From contig JAFQTK010000032.1 in the NCBI GenBank assembly GCA_017409065.1, positions 1 through 38,140 on the forward strand: a stretch of 38,140 nt of DNA, written 5' to 3'. The position numbers were made by a program, and so were the translations under genes. Below are positions 1 through 8,237 of this stretch, one piece after another. The notes beneath the pieces are model-generated. The model saw only the letters and a list, made by a program, of their open reading frames with translations, was not told where the DNA came from and searched no databases. Source of the stretch: a bacterium (GTDB lineage: Bacteria; Cyanobacteriota; Vampirovibrionia; Gastranaerophilales; Gastranaerophilaceae). The stretch's first letter is position 1, and each line of letters begins with the position of its first letter.

Positions 1-141
1 GGTCGTTTAACAGACCACAGAATAGGTCAAAACTTAAACGTTTGGACGGTAATAGAAGGGGAATTAGAAGACTTAATTAATCTTCTTATGGAACACGACC
101 AAAAACTAAAACTTGAAAAACTTGCTCAAGTTGAAGCTTAA
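1..141 (+). CDS. prfA: Peptide chain release factor 1, C-terminal end (partial)
   Basis: Only the last 46 codons and the stop are in the window; the frame is open from base 1. The visible part begins GRLTDHRIG, the conserved segment just after the GGQ domain of class I release factors, and ends in a helical tail (LEDLINLLMEHDQ, then KLAQVEA). RF1 recognises UAA and UAG stop codons and triggers peptide release on the ribosome. The RF1/RF2 choice rests on the short GRLTDHRIG-type tail; the stop-recognition loop (PxT in RF1, SPF in RF2) lies outside the window, so RF2 is not fully excluded. A hairpin terminator follows 20 bases downstream. Confidence 0.85.
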   Translation, partial: GRLTDHRIGQNLNVWTVIEGELEDLINLLMEHDQKLKLEKLAQVEA

Positions 142-161
142 GATAAATATAAATATAAAAT

Positions 162-191
162 AAAAAAGAGACGCAATTGCTTCTCTTTTTT
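162..191. terminator. Bidirectional intrinsic terminator between prfA and gatB
   Basis: The 10-base arms AAAAAAGAGA (162-171) and TCTCTTTTTT (182-191) are perfect reverse complements, with a short GC-capped inner region (cgcaattgct). The T-run on each strand serves the two convergent genes, prfA (plus) and gatB (minus, stop at 197). Confidence 0.75.
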
Positions 192-196
192 ATTTA

Positions 197-1639
197 TTAA
201 CCCAACAAATCCTTTAACAATTCGTTTACTGTTTGAGGATTTGCTCTGCCTTTGGTTTCTTTCATTACTTGGCCGACAAAGAAGCCGAACAACTGTTGTT
301 TTCCACCTTTATATGCTGCCACTTGGTTAGGATTATTATCAACAACTTTTTGACAAATTTCTTTTATTGCTCCTTCATCAGAAATAACACCCAAACCTTG
401 TTTTTCAACAATCTCAGCAGGATCTCCTCCTTCTTTTACCAGTGTCATTACTAAGTTTTTAGCAATATTATTTGAAATTGTTCCTTTTTCAATCAATTGA
501 ATAAGTTTGGTTAAACTTTCAGGAGTTATTTTTGTTTCATTTATAGTAATGTGCTGTTCTTTTAAATACGCTGTAATTTCACCCATAAGGAAGTTTGAAC
601 CAATTCTTGCATTAGCACCTAATTCAAGCATTTTATCGTAGAATAATGCTGTTTCCATTTGGTCTACAATTACATTAGCATCATATGCACTCAACCCTGC
701 CTCTTCATATTTTGCTCTTTTTTGAGCAGGAAGTTCAGGCATAGATTTTCTAATATTTTCTACCCATTCACGAGAAATTTCCAGTGGCATTAAATCAGGT
801 TCAGGGAAATATCTGTAATCATGAGCATCTTCTTTCCCACGCATTGATTTTGTTACACCTTGATTATCATCCCAAAGACGAGTTTCTTGAACAACTTTTT
901 CCCCTGATTCAACAACGTCAATTTGTCTGTCAATTTCATATTCAATAGCTCTTTGCAAAGCTCTAAAAGAGTTAACGTTTTTAATTTCTGCACGAGTTCC
1001 AAATTCTTTTGAACCCTTTGGCATAATTGAAATATTTGCATCACATCTCATAGAACCTTCTTCAAGGTTTCCATCGCAAACACCTAAATATCTAACAATA
1101 CTTCTCAATTCTTCCATATAATCTTTTGCTTCTTCCGAGCTTCTCATATCCGGCTCAGAAACAATTTCAAGAAGCGGTGTTCCTGCTCTGTTCAAATCAA
1201 CTAAAGAGTAACTAGAGCCGGCTAAACCATCAGCACCTGCGTGAACTAATTTTCCTGCATCTTCTTCTAAATGAGCTCTTGTTATACCTATTCTTTTACC
1301 TTTAACATCAATGTAACCATTTACGCAAATTGGTTCATCATATTGAGAAATTTGATAACCTTTTGGCAAATCTGCATAAAAATATTGTTTTCTATCAAAC
1401 TTACATCTTTCAGGAATTTCACAATTCAAAGCCAACCCTAAGAGAATCCCCATATTAACACATTCTTTATTTAAAACTGGTAATACTCCGGGCATACCAA
1501 GTGTAATAGGGCTTATTTGAGTGTTTTGTTCTTTTCCAAATTCTGTTCCGTCCGGTGCAAAAATTTTAGATTTAGTTTTAAGCTGTGCATGAACTTCTAA
1601 ACCAATAACAACTTCATATTTATCTCTTAATTGACTCAT
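197..1639 (-). CDS. gatB: Aspartyl/glutamyl-tRNA(Asn/Gln) amidotransferase subunit B
   Basis: GatB is the kinase/transamidase subunit of GatCAB, which converts Glu-tRNA(Gln) and/or Asp-tRNA(Asn) to the amidated forms in organisms lacking GlnRS or AsnRS. Visible signatures are VIGLEVHAQL (residues 11-20), YFYADLPKGY (86-95), AHLEEDAGKL (122-131) and the DLNRAGTPLLEI block (148-159). The C-terminal ~150 residues form the YqeY-like tRNA-binding tail. At 480 residues it has the normal family length. GGAG lies about 7 bases before the ATG and supports the start. gatA and gatC are not in the window, so the complex is encoded at separate loci or beyond the left edge. It sits 62 bases downstream of the ABC ATPase gene on the same strand and may be co-transcribed with it. 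Confidence 0.96.
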   Translation of the reverse strand: MSQLRDKYEVVIGLEVHAQLKTKSKIFAPDGTEFGKEQNTQISPITLGMPGVLPVLNKECVNMGILLGLALNCEIPERCKFDRKQYFYADLPKGYQISQYDEPICVNGYIDVKGKRIGITRAHLEEDAGKLVHAGADGLAGSSYSLVDLNRAGTPLLEIVSEPDMRSSEEAKDYMEELRSIVRYLGVCDGNLEEGSMRCDANISIMPKGSKEFGTRAEIKNVNSFRALQRAIEYEIDRQIDVVESGEKVVQETRLWDDNQGVTKSMRGKEDAHDYRYFPEPDLMPLEISREWVENIRKSMPELPAQKRAKYEEAGLSAYDANVIVDQMETALFYDKMLELGANARIGSNFLMGEITAYLKEQHITINETKITPESLTKLIQLIEKGTISNNIAKNLVMTLVKEGGDPAEIVEKQGLGVISDEGAIKEICQKVVDNNPNQVAAYKGGKQQLFGFFVGQVMKETKGRANPQTVNELLKDLLG

Positions 1640-1701
1640 TTTATAACTCCAGTATCTCTCTTAAAAAAATTATAGCACAAAAAAGAGTCAACAATAATTT
1701 A

Positions 1702-2649
1702 TTAAGAGTTTAACCAGCAAGAAACCATTGATTCGTTATTTTTTAACAATTCTGGATTTTTTTGAGTACAAATATCCATAACATATTTACAACGAGGATT
1801 AAAAGGACAGCCTAAAATTGAATCATTAATAGAAGGAGGTTGTCCTTCAATTGGAATTAATTTTTCACCAATAATATCCGGAATTGAATTAAAAAGAGCT
1901 TTTGTATAAGGATGTTTTGGATTTTCAAACAATTCTTTTTTTGAAGAATATTCCACAATCCTTCCTGCATACATAACTGCAACATAATCTGCATTTTCAA
2001 AAACCAAACCCAAATCATGAGTTATTAAAATAATAGCCGTATTTTTTGTTTCTTTTATTTCTTTTAACAATTTCATTATTTGAGCCTGAACAGTTACATC
2101 TAGGGCTGTTGTTGGTTCATCAGCTATAATCAAATCAGCATTACAAGCCAAAGCCATTGCTATAATTATTCTTTGTTTCATCCCTCCTGACAACTCATGA
2201 GGGTATGACTTCAATCTCTCCTCAGGATTAGGAATTTTTACATCTTTTAATGATTTTAAGGCTATTTCTTTAATCTTTTTTTCATTTGGTCTATGGGTTT
2301 TTATAATTTCAACAATTTGATTTTCTATCGTGTACAACGGATTTAAAGATGTCATTGGATCTTGAGGAATTAAAGCTATATTTTTACCTCTTATTTTTTG
2401 AAGTTGAAATTCTTTTTTTTCAAGTAAATTATATTCTTTAAAAAAAATATTACCTTCTTTTATTTCCGCATTTTTAGGTAAGAGATTTAAAATACTCATA
2501 GCAGTAAGAGTTTTACCACATCCTGATTCTCCAACAATAGCAAGCATTTTCCCTTTATCCAAAGAAAAAGAAACATCATATAATACTTGTTTAAATCCTT
2601 GGGATAAATTAAAACCTAAATTTAAATTTTTTACATCTAATAAACTCAT
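1702..2649 (-). CDS. Oligopeptide/dipeptide-type ABC transporter ATPase (OppD/DppD family), orphan
   Basis: ATP-hydrolysing subunit of a peptide or nickel importer acting at the cytoplasmic face of the membrane. Visible motifs are Walker A GESGCGKT (residues 40-47), Q-loop IPQDP (94-98), signature LSGGMKQR (153-160), Walker B LIIADEPT (173-180) and H-loop histidine H211. The C-terminal ~30 residues are the Cys-rich oligo_HPY extension (GCPFNPRCKYVMDIC) that distinguishes OppD/DppD-type subunits from general ABC ATPases. The 315-residue length is typical. No permease, binding protein or OppF partner is adjacent, so the substrate cannot be assigned. No Shine-Dalgarno sequence is visible before the ATG; a -10-like TATAAT (minus strand, 2671-2676) lies 21 bases upstream. 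Confidence 0.9.
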   Translation of the reverse strand: MSLLDVKNLNLGFNLSQGFKQVLYDVSFSLDKGKMLAIVGESGCGKTLTAMSILNLLPKNAEIKEGNIFFKEYNLLEKKEFQLQKIRGKNIALIPQDPMTSLNPLYTIENQIVEIIKTHRPNEKKIKEIALKSLKDVKIPNPEERLKSYPHELSGGMKQRIIIAMALACNADLIIADEPTTALDVTVQAQIMKLLKEIKETKNTAIILITHDLGLVFENADYVAVMYAGRIVEYSSKKELFENPKHPYTKALFNSIPDIIGEKLIPIEGQPPSINDSILGCPFNPRCKYVMDICTQKNPELLKNNESMVSCWLNS

Positions 2650-2670
2650 TTTTTAGAATTTTTATCTTTT

Positions 2671-2676
2671 ATTATA
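2671..2676 (-). promoter_or_regulatory. Possible -10 box for the orphan ABC ATPase gene
   Basis: Minus-strand TATAAT ends 21 bases before the ATG in an AT-rich gap. No convincing -35 is seen at 16-18 bases, so this is a weak call. Confidence 0.3.
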
Positions 2677-2798
2677 TTGTGGTTTAATAATATTTGTTTT
2701 CTATATTTATTGTCAAGAAAATTAACATCAACAATAATTCAATAAAATATAACAACAAAAAAACATTTTTTTTAATAGTCAAAAGAGCTAAACCAAAA

Positions 2799-4115
2799 TT
2801 ATGATTGACCAATCTCTATTTTTTTATTTTGCTCTTTTTTCATTCTTATTTTTTTTAATAATTCTCTTCTTTTATTAGATAAATTTATATAATTTTCCAT
2901 TTTTTGATAATCAAAATCTTTTTCCCATCGTGCAATAACGACTGTTGCTACACAATTACCTATTAAATTAACAGTTGTTCTTCCCATATCTAATATATGG
3001 TCAATAGGCAAAAGAAGAGCTACACCTATAAGAGGATAGTTAAATGAAGATAAAGTTCCTGCCATAACAATCAAAGCTAATCTTGGAACTCCAGCAATTC
3101 CTTTAGATGTTAACATTAAAGCAAGCATTACCAAAAGTTGTTCTTTAATTGTTAAATCTATTCCCATAATTTGAGTTGAAAATAAAACCCCAAGAGCTAG
3201 ATATAAAGTACTTCCATCCAAATTAAAAGTATAGCCTGTCGGCATTACAAAACCAACTATATTTTTAGGAACTCCAAATTTTTCCATTATATCCATGGCT
3301 TTTGGTAATGCAGCCTCAGAACTTGCTGTTGAAAAAGCCAATAATGCCGGTTCTGAAATAGCCATCAACAACGATTTAAAAGGAACTTTACAAATTCTAC
3401 AAGCTATAATAAGTACAGAAAAAACAAAGACCACTAAAGCAATATAAAGGGTAAATATAACTTTTGCATAATTTTCAAGTATTTGAAAACCACTTACAGC
3501 AACAGTTGAAGCTATTGCTCCAAATATACCTATTGGAGCAAAACACATAACTAATTCAGTAAATTTAAACATTATATCTGATAATGAGGTTAACATATTG
3601 AGAAAAGGTTTAGCTTTTTCCCCAATTGAACATATTGCAATAGCAAAGAATATTGAAAATATTACTATTTGCAATAAATTACCTGTTGACATAGCATCAA
3701 AAATACTTGTCGGAACCATTGATATAATCATATCTATAATAGATTCATGGTGGTGAGAAGCTGCCATAGCTTGAACTTTATTTATCTGACTTATAGTTAT
3801 TTCTTGTCCAAAACCCTCTCCAGGTCTAAACAAATGTCCAAAAGATAAACCTATAAATAAAGCAATAGTTGTAATTATTTCAAAATAGATAATTGTTTTT
3901 AAACCAATTCTACCAAGGTTTTTTATATCTCCATGTCCTGCAATTCCAACAACTAATGTTGAAAATAACAATGGAGCTATTATCATTTTTATCATGTTCA
4001 AAAAGACTATGGCTAAAAAATCTGCTTCCTTGGCTATTTCCGGAAAAAAACCTCCGAAAATTATACCTAATATCAAAGCTATTAAAATGTAAATTATGAG
4101 CCTTTTGCCCTTCAT
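2799..4115 (-). CDS. Dicarboxylate/amino acid:cation symporter (DAACS family, GltP/DctA type)
   Basis: Secondary transporter that takes up C4-dicarboxylates or acidic/neutral amino acids with H+ or Na+. The 438 residues are strongly hydrophobic with about eight membrane spans and two re-entrant loops. Family signatures are the Ser-rich hairpin STASSEAALP (residues 262-271), the TM7 motif NLDGS (298-302; NMDGT in archaeal GltPh) and the TM8 block DHILDMGRTTVN (372-383). The Arg of GRTTVN corresponds to the side-chain carboxylate ligand of acidic substrates, favouring Asp/Glu or dicarboxylates, but the exact substrate is not decidable. A longer reading from GTG at 4124 is possible, but AAGGAG (4124-4129) overlaps that codon and sits 8 bases before the ATG at 4115, so the ATG is chosen. 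The C-terminal tail is basic and cytoplasmic. Confidence 0.93.
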   Translation of the reverse strand: MKGKRLIIYILIALILGIIFGGFFPEIAKEADFLAIVFLNMIKMIIAPLLFSTLVVGIAGHGDIKNLGRIGLKTIIYFEIITTIALFIGLSFGHLFRPGEGFGQEITISQINKVQAMAASHHHESIIDMIISMVPTSIFDAMSTGNLLQIVIFSIFFAIAICSIGEKAKPFLNMLTSLSDIMFKFTELVMCFAPIGIFGAIASTVAVSGFQILENYAKVIFTLYIALVVFVFSVLIIACRICKVPFKSLLMAISEPALLAFSTASSEAALPKAMDIMEKFGVPKNIVGFVMPTGYTFNLDGSTLYLALGVLFSTQIMGIDLTIKEQLLVMLALMLTSKGIAGVPRLALIVMAGTLSSFNYPLIGVALLLPIDHILDMGRTTVNLIGNCVATVVIARWEKDFDYQKMENYINLSNKRRELLKKIRMKKEQNKKIEIGQS

Positions 4116-4211
4116 GGATATCACTCCTTAATTACATTTTATTATAAATATTTTATTAGACAAAATTAAGAAATAAATTATTTATATTTGTAAAATTTTA
4201 TTAAAAAAAGC

Positions 4212-4238
4212 TAAAGTTAACAAAAAATATGCCGTCTT
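4212..4238 (+). promoter_or_regulatory. Sigma-28-type promoter for the 57-residue gene
   Basis: TAAAGTTA (4212-4219), an 11-base spacer, then GCCGTCTT (4231-4238). The known FliA/SigD consensus is TAAAGTTT-N11-GCCGATAA. The -35 half and the GCCG core match with exact spacing; the last four bases do not. The -10 element ends 35 bases before the ATG, exactly as for the promoter at 13031-13057. Confidence 0.5.
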
Positions 4239-4272
4239 ATAAATTAGAGGTTAGTTTATAAAGGAAATTTAT

Positions 4273-4446
4273 ATGAAAGATTATCAACAATTTAAAAGAG
4301 CAGTAGAGCAAAACAAAGAACAAAACTACAAAAATTTGAAAAGAGAAGTAAAAACTGTAGAAAAAGCAATTGAGTCATTCTTGGAAAAAGCTTTGGAATG
4401 CACGGCTATTATGAATGAAAGAGATTTCTTTGTTACTCAGCCTTAA
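4273..4446 (+). CDS. Small basic/amphipathic hypothetical protein, 57 residues
   Basis: I do not recognise a family. The product is 57 residues, starts MKDYQQFKRAVEQNKEQ and is rich in Lys and Glu with heptad-like spacing through residue ~40, suggesting one or two amphipathic helices. It ends DFFVTQP and has a single Cys near residue 43. There is no signal peptide or membrane span. AAGGA lies about 8 bases before the ATG, a strong palindromic terminator follows directly, and a sigma-28-like promoter precedes it, so it looks like a complete one-gene transcription unit rather than a chance ORF. A small regulator, chaperone or export partner is conceivable, but nothing in the sequence proves it. 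Confidence 0.7.
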   Translation: MKDYQQFKRAVEQNKEQNYKNLKREVKTVEKAIESFLEKALECTAIMNERDFFVTQP

Positions 4447-4464
4447 ACAAAATTAAAAAAAATA

Positions 4465-4500
4465 AAAAAAGTTGATTTAGTTAACTAAATCAACTTTTTT
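4465..4500. terminator. Bidirectional terminator between the 57-residue gene and thrB
   Basis: A perfect palindrome: six A, GTTGATTTAG (4471-4480), TTAA centre, CTAAATCAAC (4485-4494), then six T. It can end transcription from both convergent genes. Confidence 0.85.
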
Positions 4501-4521
4501 AAATTTTTAATTATTTTATTT

Positions 4522-5454
4522 TTAATTTAAAATAAAAGCTCCTTTTTCTTCAACTTTAAGTATATTTACATCTGATTTAACATTCAAATTATACCAAGTA
4601 TTTTTTACAATTTCTTTTATTCTATCTTGAGAATTACCTGTTGTTATAACTAAAACAGCAGGACCTGCTCCACTTAAGACACAACCTAAAACATCTTCCT
4701 CATGTTTTAAATTTTCAATTATTTCACTTAAACCAGGAACTAAATTCATTCTGTATGGTTGGTGCAATTTATCAGTTAGAGCTAATTTCATTAATTTTTC
4801 ATCTTTTGTAGAAACAGCATGAACAAACATTGCACTTCTTCTCAAGTTAAAAGCTGCATCTTTTAATGGAATTTCTTTTGGAATAACAGAACGAGCTATA
4901 TCTGTTGCTAGTTCATAATCAGGAACACAAACCATTATTTTCCATTCTTCAGGCCAATCTAATTTTCTATAAACAACTCTGCCATCTTCTTCTTGAGAAG
5001 AAATAACAACACCACCTACAATAGCAGGAGTAACATTGTCAGGATGACCTTCAACTTCTGTTGCAATAGAGAGCAAAGCTGCTTCATCTGCAGGTCTACC
5101 TAAAAGCTCATTAGCCGCCAACAAACCACCAACTATAACTGAAGCAGAACTTCCCAAACCTTTTGCAATTGGTATATCAGATTTTATAGTTATTTTTAGC
5201 TCACTTGGAGTTTGACCTATTGAATTATATAAAAGTTCTACTGCTTTATAAACAATATTATTTTTATCAGTAGGAATAGACATAATGTCTAATTCATCTT
5301 GATTATTAGATATTACAGATATTTCTATTCCTGTCCCCGGCATTACTGTTTCTTCAATTGTAATTTCATTGTAAATTGGTAAAGCCATACCAAAACAATC
5401 AAAACCAGGACCAATATTTGCTGTTGTTGCCGGAACTTTTGCCGTAACTTTCAT
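4522..5454 (-). CDS. thrB: Homoserine kinase
   Basis: Phosphorylates L-homoserine to O-phospho-L-homoserine, the penultimate step of threonine synthesis, in the cytoplasm. It is a GHMP-kinase fold protein: N-terminal PATTANIGPGFDCFG (residues 8-22), ATP-binding GLGSSASVIVGG (99-110), and C-terminal VLSGAGPAVL (motif 3). The 310-residue length is typical. The start is supported by AGAGG in the short gap after dnaN. Only 10 bases separate it from the dnaN stop, so it is probably co-transcribed with dnaN. thrA and thrC are not in the window. Confidence 0.96.
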   Translation of the reverse strand: MKVTAKVPATTANIGPGFDCFGMALPIYNEITIEETVMPGTGIEISVISNNQDELDIMSIPTDKNNIVYKAVELLYNSIGQTPSELKITIKSDIPIAKGLGSSASVIVGGLLAANELLGRPADEAALLSIATEVEGHPDNVTPAIVGGVVISSQEEDGRVVYRKLDWPEEWKIMVCVPDYELATDIARSVIPKEIPLKDAAFNLRRSAMFVHAVSTKDEKLMKLALTDKLHQPYRMNLVPGLSEIIENLKHEEDVLGCVLSGAGPAVLVITTGNSQDRIKEIVKNTWYNLNVKSDVNILKVEEKGAFILN

Positions 5455-5464
5455 TTTTTACCTC

Positions 5465-6586
5465 TTATCTTATTTGAATTGGCATAATTAAACACAGATA
5501 ATCATCTTCTGAATCCGGTTTAAATATCGTAGCTGACAAACTACCACCCAATCCTATTTTTACATTCTTACTTTCCATAATTTTTAAAGAATCCAATACA
5601 TATTTGTAATTAAAAGCTATAACTAATTCTTCTGTATCTGTAAATTCAATAGAAATAACATCTTCAGAAGCTCCTGTATCAGATGTATCTGCTTTTAAAG
5701 TTAAATTTTCTTTATCAAAAGTAAATTTAATAATATTTGTTCTTTCATTTACCATAACAGAAACTCTTTCAAGAGCATTTATTAATTCTTCTCTGTTAAT
5801 AACGGCTTCTTTTGCACAAGAAGTAGGAATTAATTGTTTATATGGAGGATATTCTCCTTCCAATAATCGAGAAGATAAAATTACAGAATTAGTTTTTATT
5901 ATTATTCGAGAAGATTCAGCGTAAACTTCAAGTACAGTATCATTCACCAGAGAAACAATTCTCAACACTTCTTGAAGAGTTCTTGAAGGAATAACAAATG
6001 ATTTTTTCTTGTCTTCTTCATTTTTAATAACTTCAATAATTCTTGTTAAACGGTTACCATCAGTAGCAGCCATTTCAAGATTTGTTCCTTCGATAGAACA
6101 ATAAACCCCACTTATAATATTTCTATTTTCATAATTAGCTGCTGCATAAACAGTGTGCTTTATTCCTTTTACAAAAGGTGAAACTTCAATTTCAAAAGAT
6201 TCTTTATCAACAAGAGCATTTTTGTCAATTACATTCGGAAATTCACTCGCTGAAATACCAATTAACTCAAATTTAGCATTTCCACAATTTATGCTTGCAA
6301 CATTTGAAGTTAAATCTATGTTAAAAACAACAGGTTTGTTAGGTAGTTTAGAAACAATATCACTTAACTTTTTAGCAGGAAGAGTTATAGAACCTTCTGT
6401 ATCAACAACAGCTGTTGTTGAAGCAACAATTGATAAATCTAAATCTGTTGCAGAAAAACGAACTTCATTATCTTTTGCTTCTATCAAAATATTTGATAAT
6501 ACAGGTTGAATACCTTTTGAAAGACTTGCTTTTTCTACAATTCTTAAATTATTCAACAAAGATTCTTTTTCTATAGTGAATATCAT
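5465..6586 (-). CDS. dnaN: DNA polymerase III beta subunit (sliding clamp)
   Basis: The beta clamp is a ring-shaped homodimer that tethers DNA polymerase III to DNA. The 373 residues match the three-domain clamp, with conserved N-terminus MIFTIEKESLLNNL, the FSATDLDLSI segment near residue 45, and the C-terminal partner-binding edge ending LCLIMPIQIR (usually LIMPMR). An AAAGAGGTGT-type Shine-Dalgarno precedes the ATG. dnaA and recF are not adjacent; thrB follows instead. The ~260 bp upstream is very AT-rich. Confidence 0.97.
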   Translation of the reverse strand: MIFTIEKESLLNNLRIVEKASLSKGIQPVLSNILIEAKDNEVRFSATDLDLSIVASTTAVVDTEGSITLPAKKLSDIVSKLPNKPVVFNIDLTSNVASINCGNAKFELIGISASEFPNVIDKNALVDKESFEIEVSPFVKGIKHTVYAAANYENRNIISGVYCSIEGTNLEMAATDGNRLTRIIEVIKNEEDKKKSFVIPSRTLQEVLRIVSLVNDTVLEVYAESSRIIIKTNSVILSSRLLEGEYPPYKQLIPTSCAKEAVINREELINALERVSVMVNERTNIIKFTFDKENLTLKADTSDTGASEDVISIEFTDTEELVIAFNYKYVLDSLKIMESKNVKIGLGGSLSATIFKPDSEDDYLCLIMPIQIR

Positions 6587-6847
6587 TTTGACACCTCTTT
6601 CTAATTGTTATTTATATTTATAATAATATATAAAAAAAATAATAATAGTAATAAGTAAAAATTTTTATGTACAAAACTTATCAAAAAGGTTATTATTATT
6701 GAGTTTTTAATTGTTAATAAATTGTCAATATTTTAGATAAAATTCGTTTATATTTAATTTATTTTTGTATAAAAATTTATATTTATATTAATGTACAAAT
6801 AAAATTAATACTTTTTTAAAGTTTATCTACAAGTTTTATACATTTGT
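6587..6847. other. AT-rich gene-free gap upstream of dnaN
   Basis: About 260 bases of almost pure A/T between dnaN and the pilin pseudogene. It holds one near-match to a DnaA box (TTATCTACA, 6823-6831, one base off TTATCCACA) and the word ATGTACAAA twice (from 6668 and 6791). No ORF, terminator or clear box cluster is visible. It presumably contains the dnaN promoter. Origin function is not supported. Confidence 0.4.
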
Positions 6848-7266
6848 TTATTTGTTTGGTAATTCATCCCAGTATTTATTATCGAATAAAGCTCTATATG
6901 TACATCCCATTCCGTTTTTATCATTATTGCTTTTTAAGCTGCAATAAATATCTTGATATTGATAAGTTGTTTCAGGACCACCCATAAGTCTATATTTTTA
7001 TGTCTATTAAATAAAAGAGGAAGTTCTTCATAGTTTTTTAAATAGTATTTTATATTATCTCTAAAAAAAAGAGCTTCAACTTCTCCATTTTCTCTTTCAA
7101 TCATAGTTATTGCATGAGTTAGTGTTTAATGAGCTTTTTTTAAAACTGATTTAAATTGAGTTTTTTGGTAAGATGATATTAAATTAGGAACGGTCAAAGA
7201 ATCAATAATTCCAATTATTGATAAAGTTATTAGCCTTTCTGCTAAGGTCAATCCTTTAAATCTCAT
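6848..7266 (-). pseudogene. Broken type IV pilin-like (prepilin-type) gene
   Basis: Reading from ATG 7266 gives MRFKGLTLAERLITLSIIGI followed by VPNLI at residues 27-31. This is a prepilin N-terminus with a G/L cleavage site, Glu at +5 of the mature form and a hydrophobic helix. The frame stops at codon 47 (TAA, 7126-7128), just where family members continue into an Ala/Tyr-rich helix. Beyond the stop the same frame stays protein-like (TLTHAITMIERENGE) to about base 7000. Sense then moves to another frame (GGPETTYQYQDIYC, ending TYRALFDNKYWDELPNK) with a stop at 6848-6850. One nonsense change plus a one-base loss near 6998 explain this. The start overlaps the preceding gene's stop (ATGA), so it was the last gene of the coaE operon. 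A sequencing error could explain one lesion, but hardly both. Confidence 0.8.
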
Positions 7267-7577
7267 TTTTTTAAATCCTCACATTTATTATATTTTTTAG
7301 AATTATTTTCGTGCAAAAATCTTGATAAATCTACATTTTCTACACTTTGGATATAATTATAAAGAGATAGAGTAAGATTTCTTCCTGTTTCAGATTTTGG
7401 AATTATTATAAAATCTCCATTATTGTTTTTTGCATACCAACATTCTTTTTGTATTATTTTATCAGTTTTTGTTTTTGCAGGTTTAGATATTCTCTTTTTT
7501 AACCATAAAGACAATAATGTTATGTATTTTTTTGTTTTGGTTTTTTTTAAAACTTTTGAAAAATTAGTTAGTATCAT
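7263..7577 (-). CDS. Hypothetical basic protein, 104 residues, in the coaE operon
   Basis: Not recognised. The first ~45 residues are strongly basic (VLKKTKTKKYITLLSLWLKKRISKP) with a short hydrophobic stretch. The rest is mixed and polar, with a YAKNNNGDFIIIPKSETGRN segment that could form a beta-rich domain. No signal peptide is evident. Both ends overlap neighbours by ATGA: its start overlaps the coaE stop and its stop overlaps the start of the pilin pseudogene. Such coupling argues that it is a real gene. A role linked to the adjacent pilin-like gene is only a guess. Confidence 0.6.
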   Translation of the reverse strand: MILTNFSKVLKKTKTKKYITLLSLWLKKRISKPAKTKTDKIIQKECWYAKNNNGDFIIIPKSETGRNLTLSLYNYIQSVENVDLSRFLHENNSKKYNKCEDLKK

Positions 7578-8161
7578 TTTATTTTTTTTATTAGATTTTT
7601 TATTTCTTTTTCTAGTTCTTCCAAACTTTTATTATCATTTTCTATTATATAGTTTGATTTTGTTTTTTTGTATTCTTGGTTTAGTTGAGATTTCATAATT
7701 TTTTTTATGTGGTCTTCATCAAAACCATTTCTTTTTTTTATTCTTTCTATTCTTACATCATCACTGGCACAAACCAGTATTATTTTATCAAATAAATATT
7801 CAAAGTTACCCTCAAAAAGAAGAGGAATATCAATAACAACATATTTTTCATTTTTATTTTCTTCAAAGAAATATAATATTTTTTTTATAATTTGGGGATG
7901 TATTATTTCTTCTAATTCATTTTTTTTATTTATATCAGAAAAAATTATTTTTCCTAATTTTTTTCTGTCTATTTTATCATTTGTTGTTATATCAAAATTT
8001 TTAAATTTTTTCTTTATATTTTCTATTATTTTTTCGTCTTTTTCTAATAAAAAATGTGATAATTCGTCAGCACAAAGATTTTTTATTTTTAATTTGTCAA
8101 ATATTTTTTTAACTTCTGTTTTTCCTGCGGCAATATTACCTGTTAAACCTATTTTTAACAT
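7574..8161 (-). CDS. coaE: Dephospho-CoA kinase
   Basis: Catalyses the last step of coenzyme A synthesis, ATP-dependent phosphorylation of dephospho-CoA at the ribose 3'-hydroxyl. The P-loop GLTGNIAAGKT (residues 5-15) and the following ADELSH and IDIPLLFE segments are family signatures. From ATG 8161 it is 195 residues, the usual length. The frame is open upstream to 8218, but the extra 19 residues precede the conserved MLKIGLTGN start, and AAGG lies about 7 bases before ATG 8161. It is divergent from ilvN and translationally coupled to the next gene by ATGA. It is very Lys/Asn-rich, reflecting the AT bias. Confidence 0.94.
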   Translation of the reverse strand: MLKIGLTGNIAAGKTEVKKIFDKLKIKNLCADELSHFLLEKDEKIIENIKKKFKNFDITTNDKIDRKKLGKIIFSDINKKNELEEIIHPQIIKKILYFFEENKNEKYVVIDIPLLFEGNFEYLFDKIILVCASDDVRIERIKKRNGFDEDHIKKIMKSQLNQEYKKTKSNYIIENDNKSLEELEKEIKNLIKKIK

Positions 8162-8237
8162 TTTTAAACCTTGTTTTATTTTGTTTATATTTTTTATGAT
8201 ACAATATAAATCAAACATTTAGAATAGAGGATTAGAA

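Noticed and set aside
6587-6847. Possible replication origin next to dnaN
   Set aside because: Only one imperfect DnaA box (6823-6831) and no dnaA nearby. AT-richness alone is not evidence in this genome.
7707-8222. 171-codon plus-strand frame opposite coaE
   Set aside because: It is the antisense of a clear dephospho-CoA kinase; its Phe/Ser-rich composition is the mirror of Lys/Glu-rich coding.
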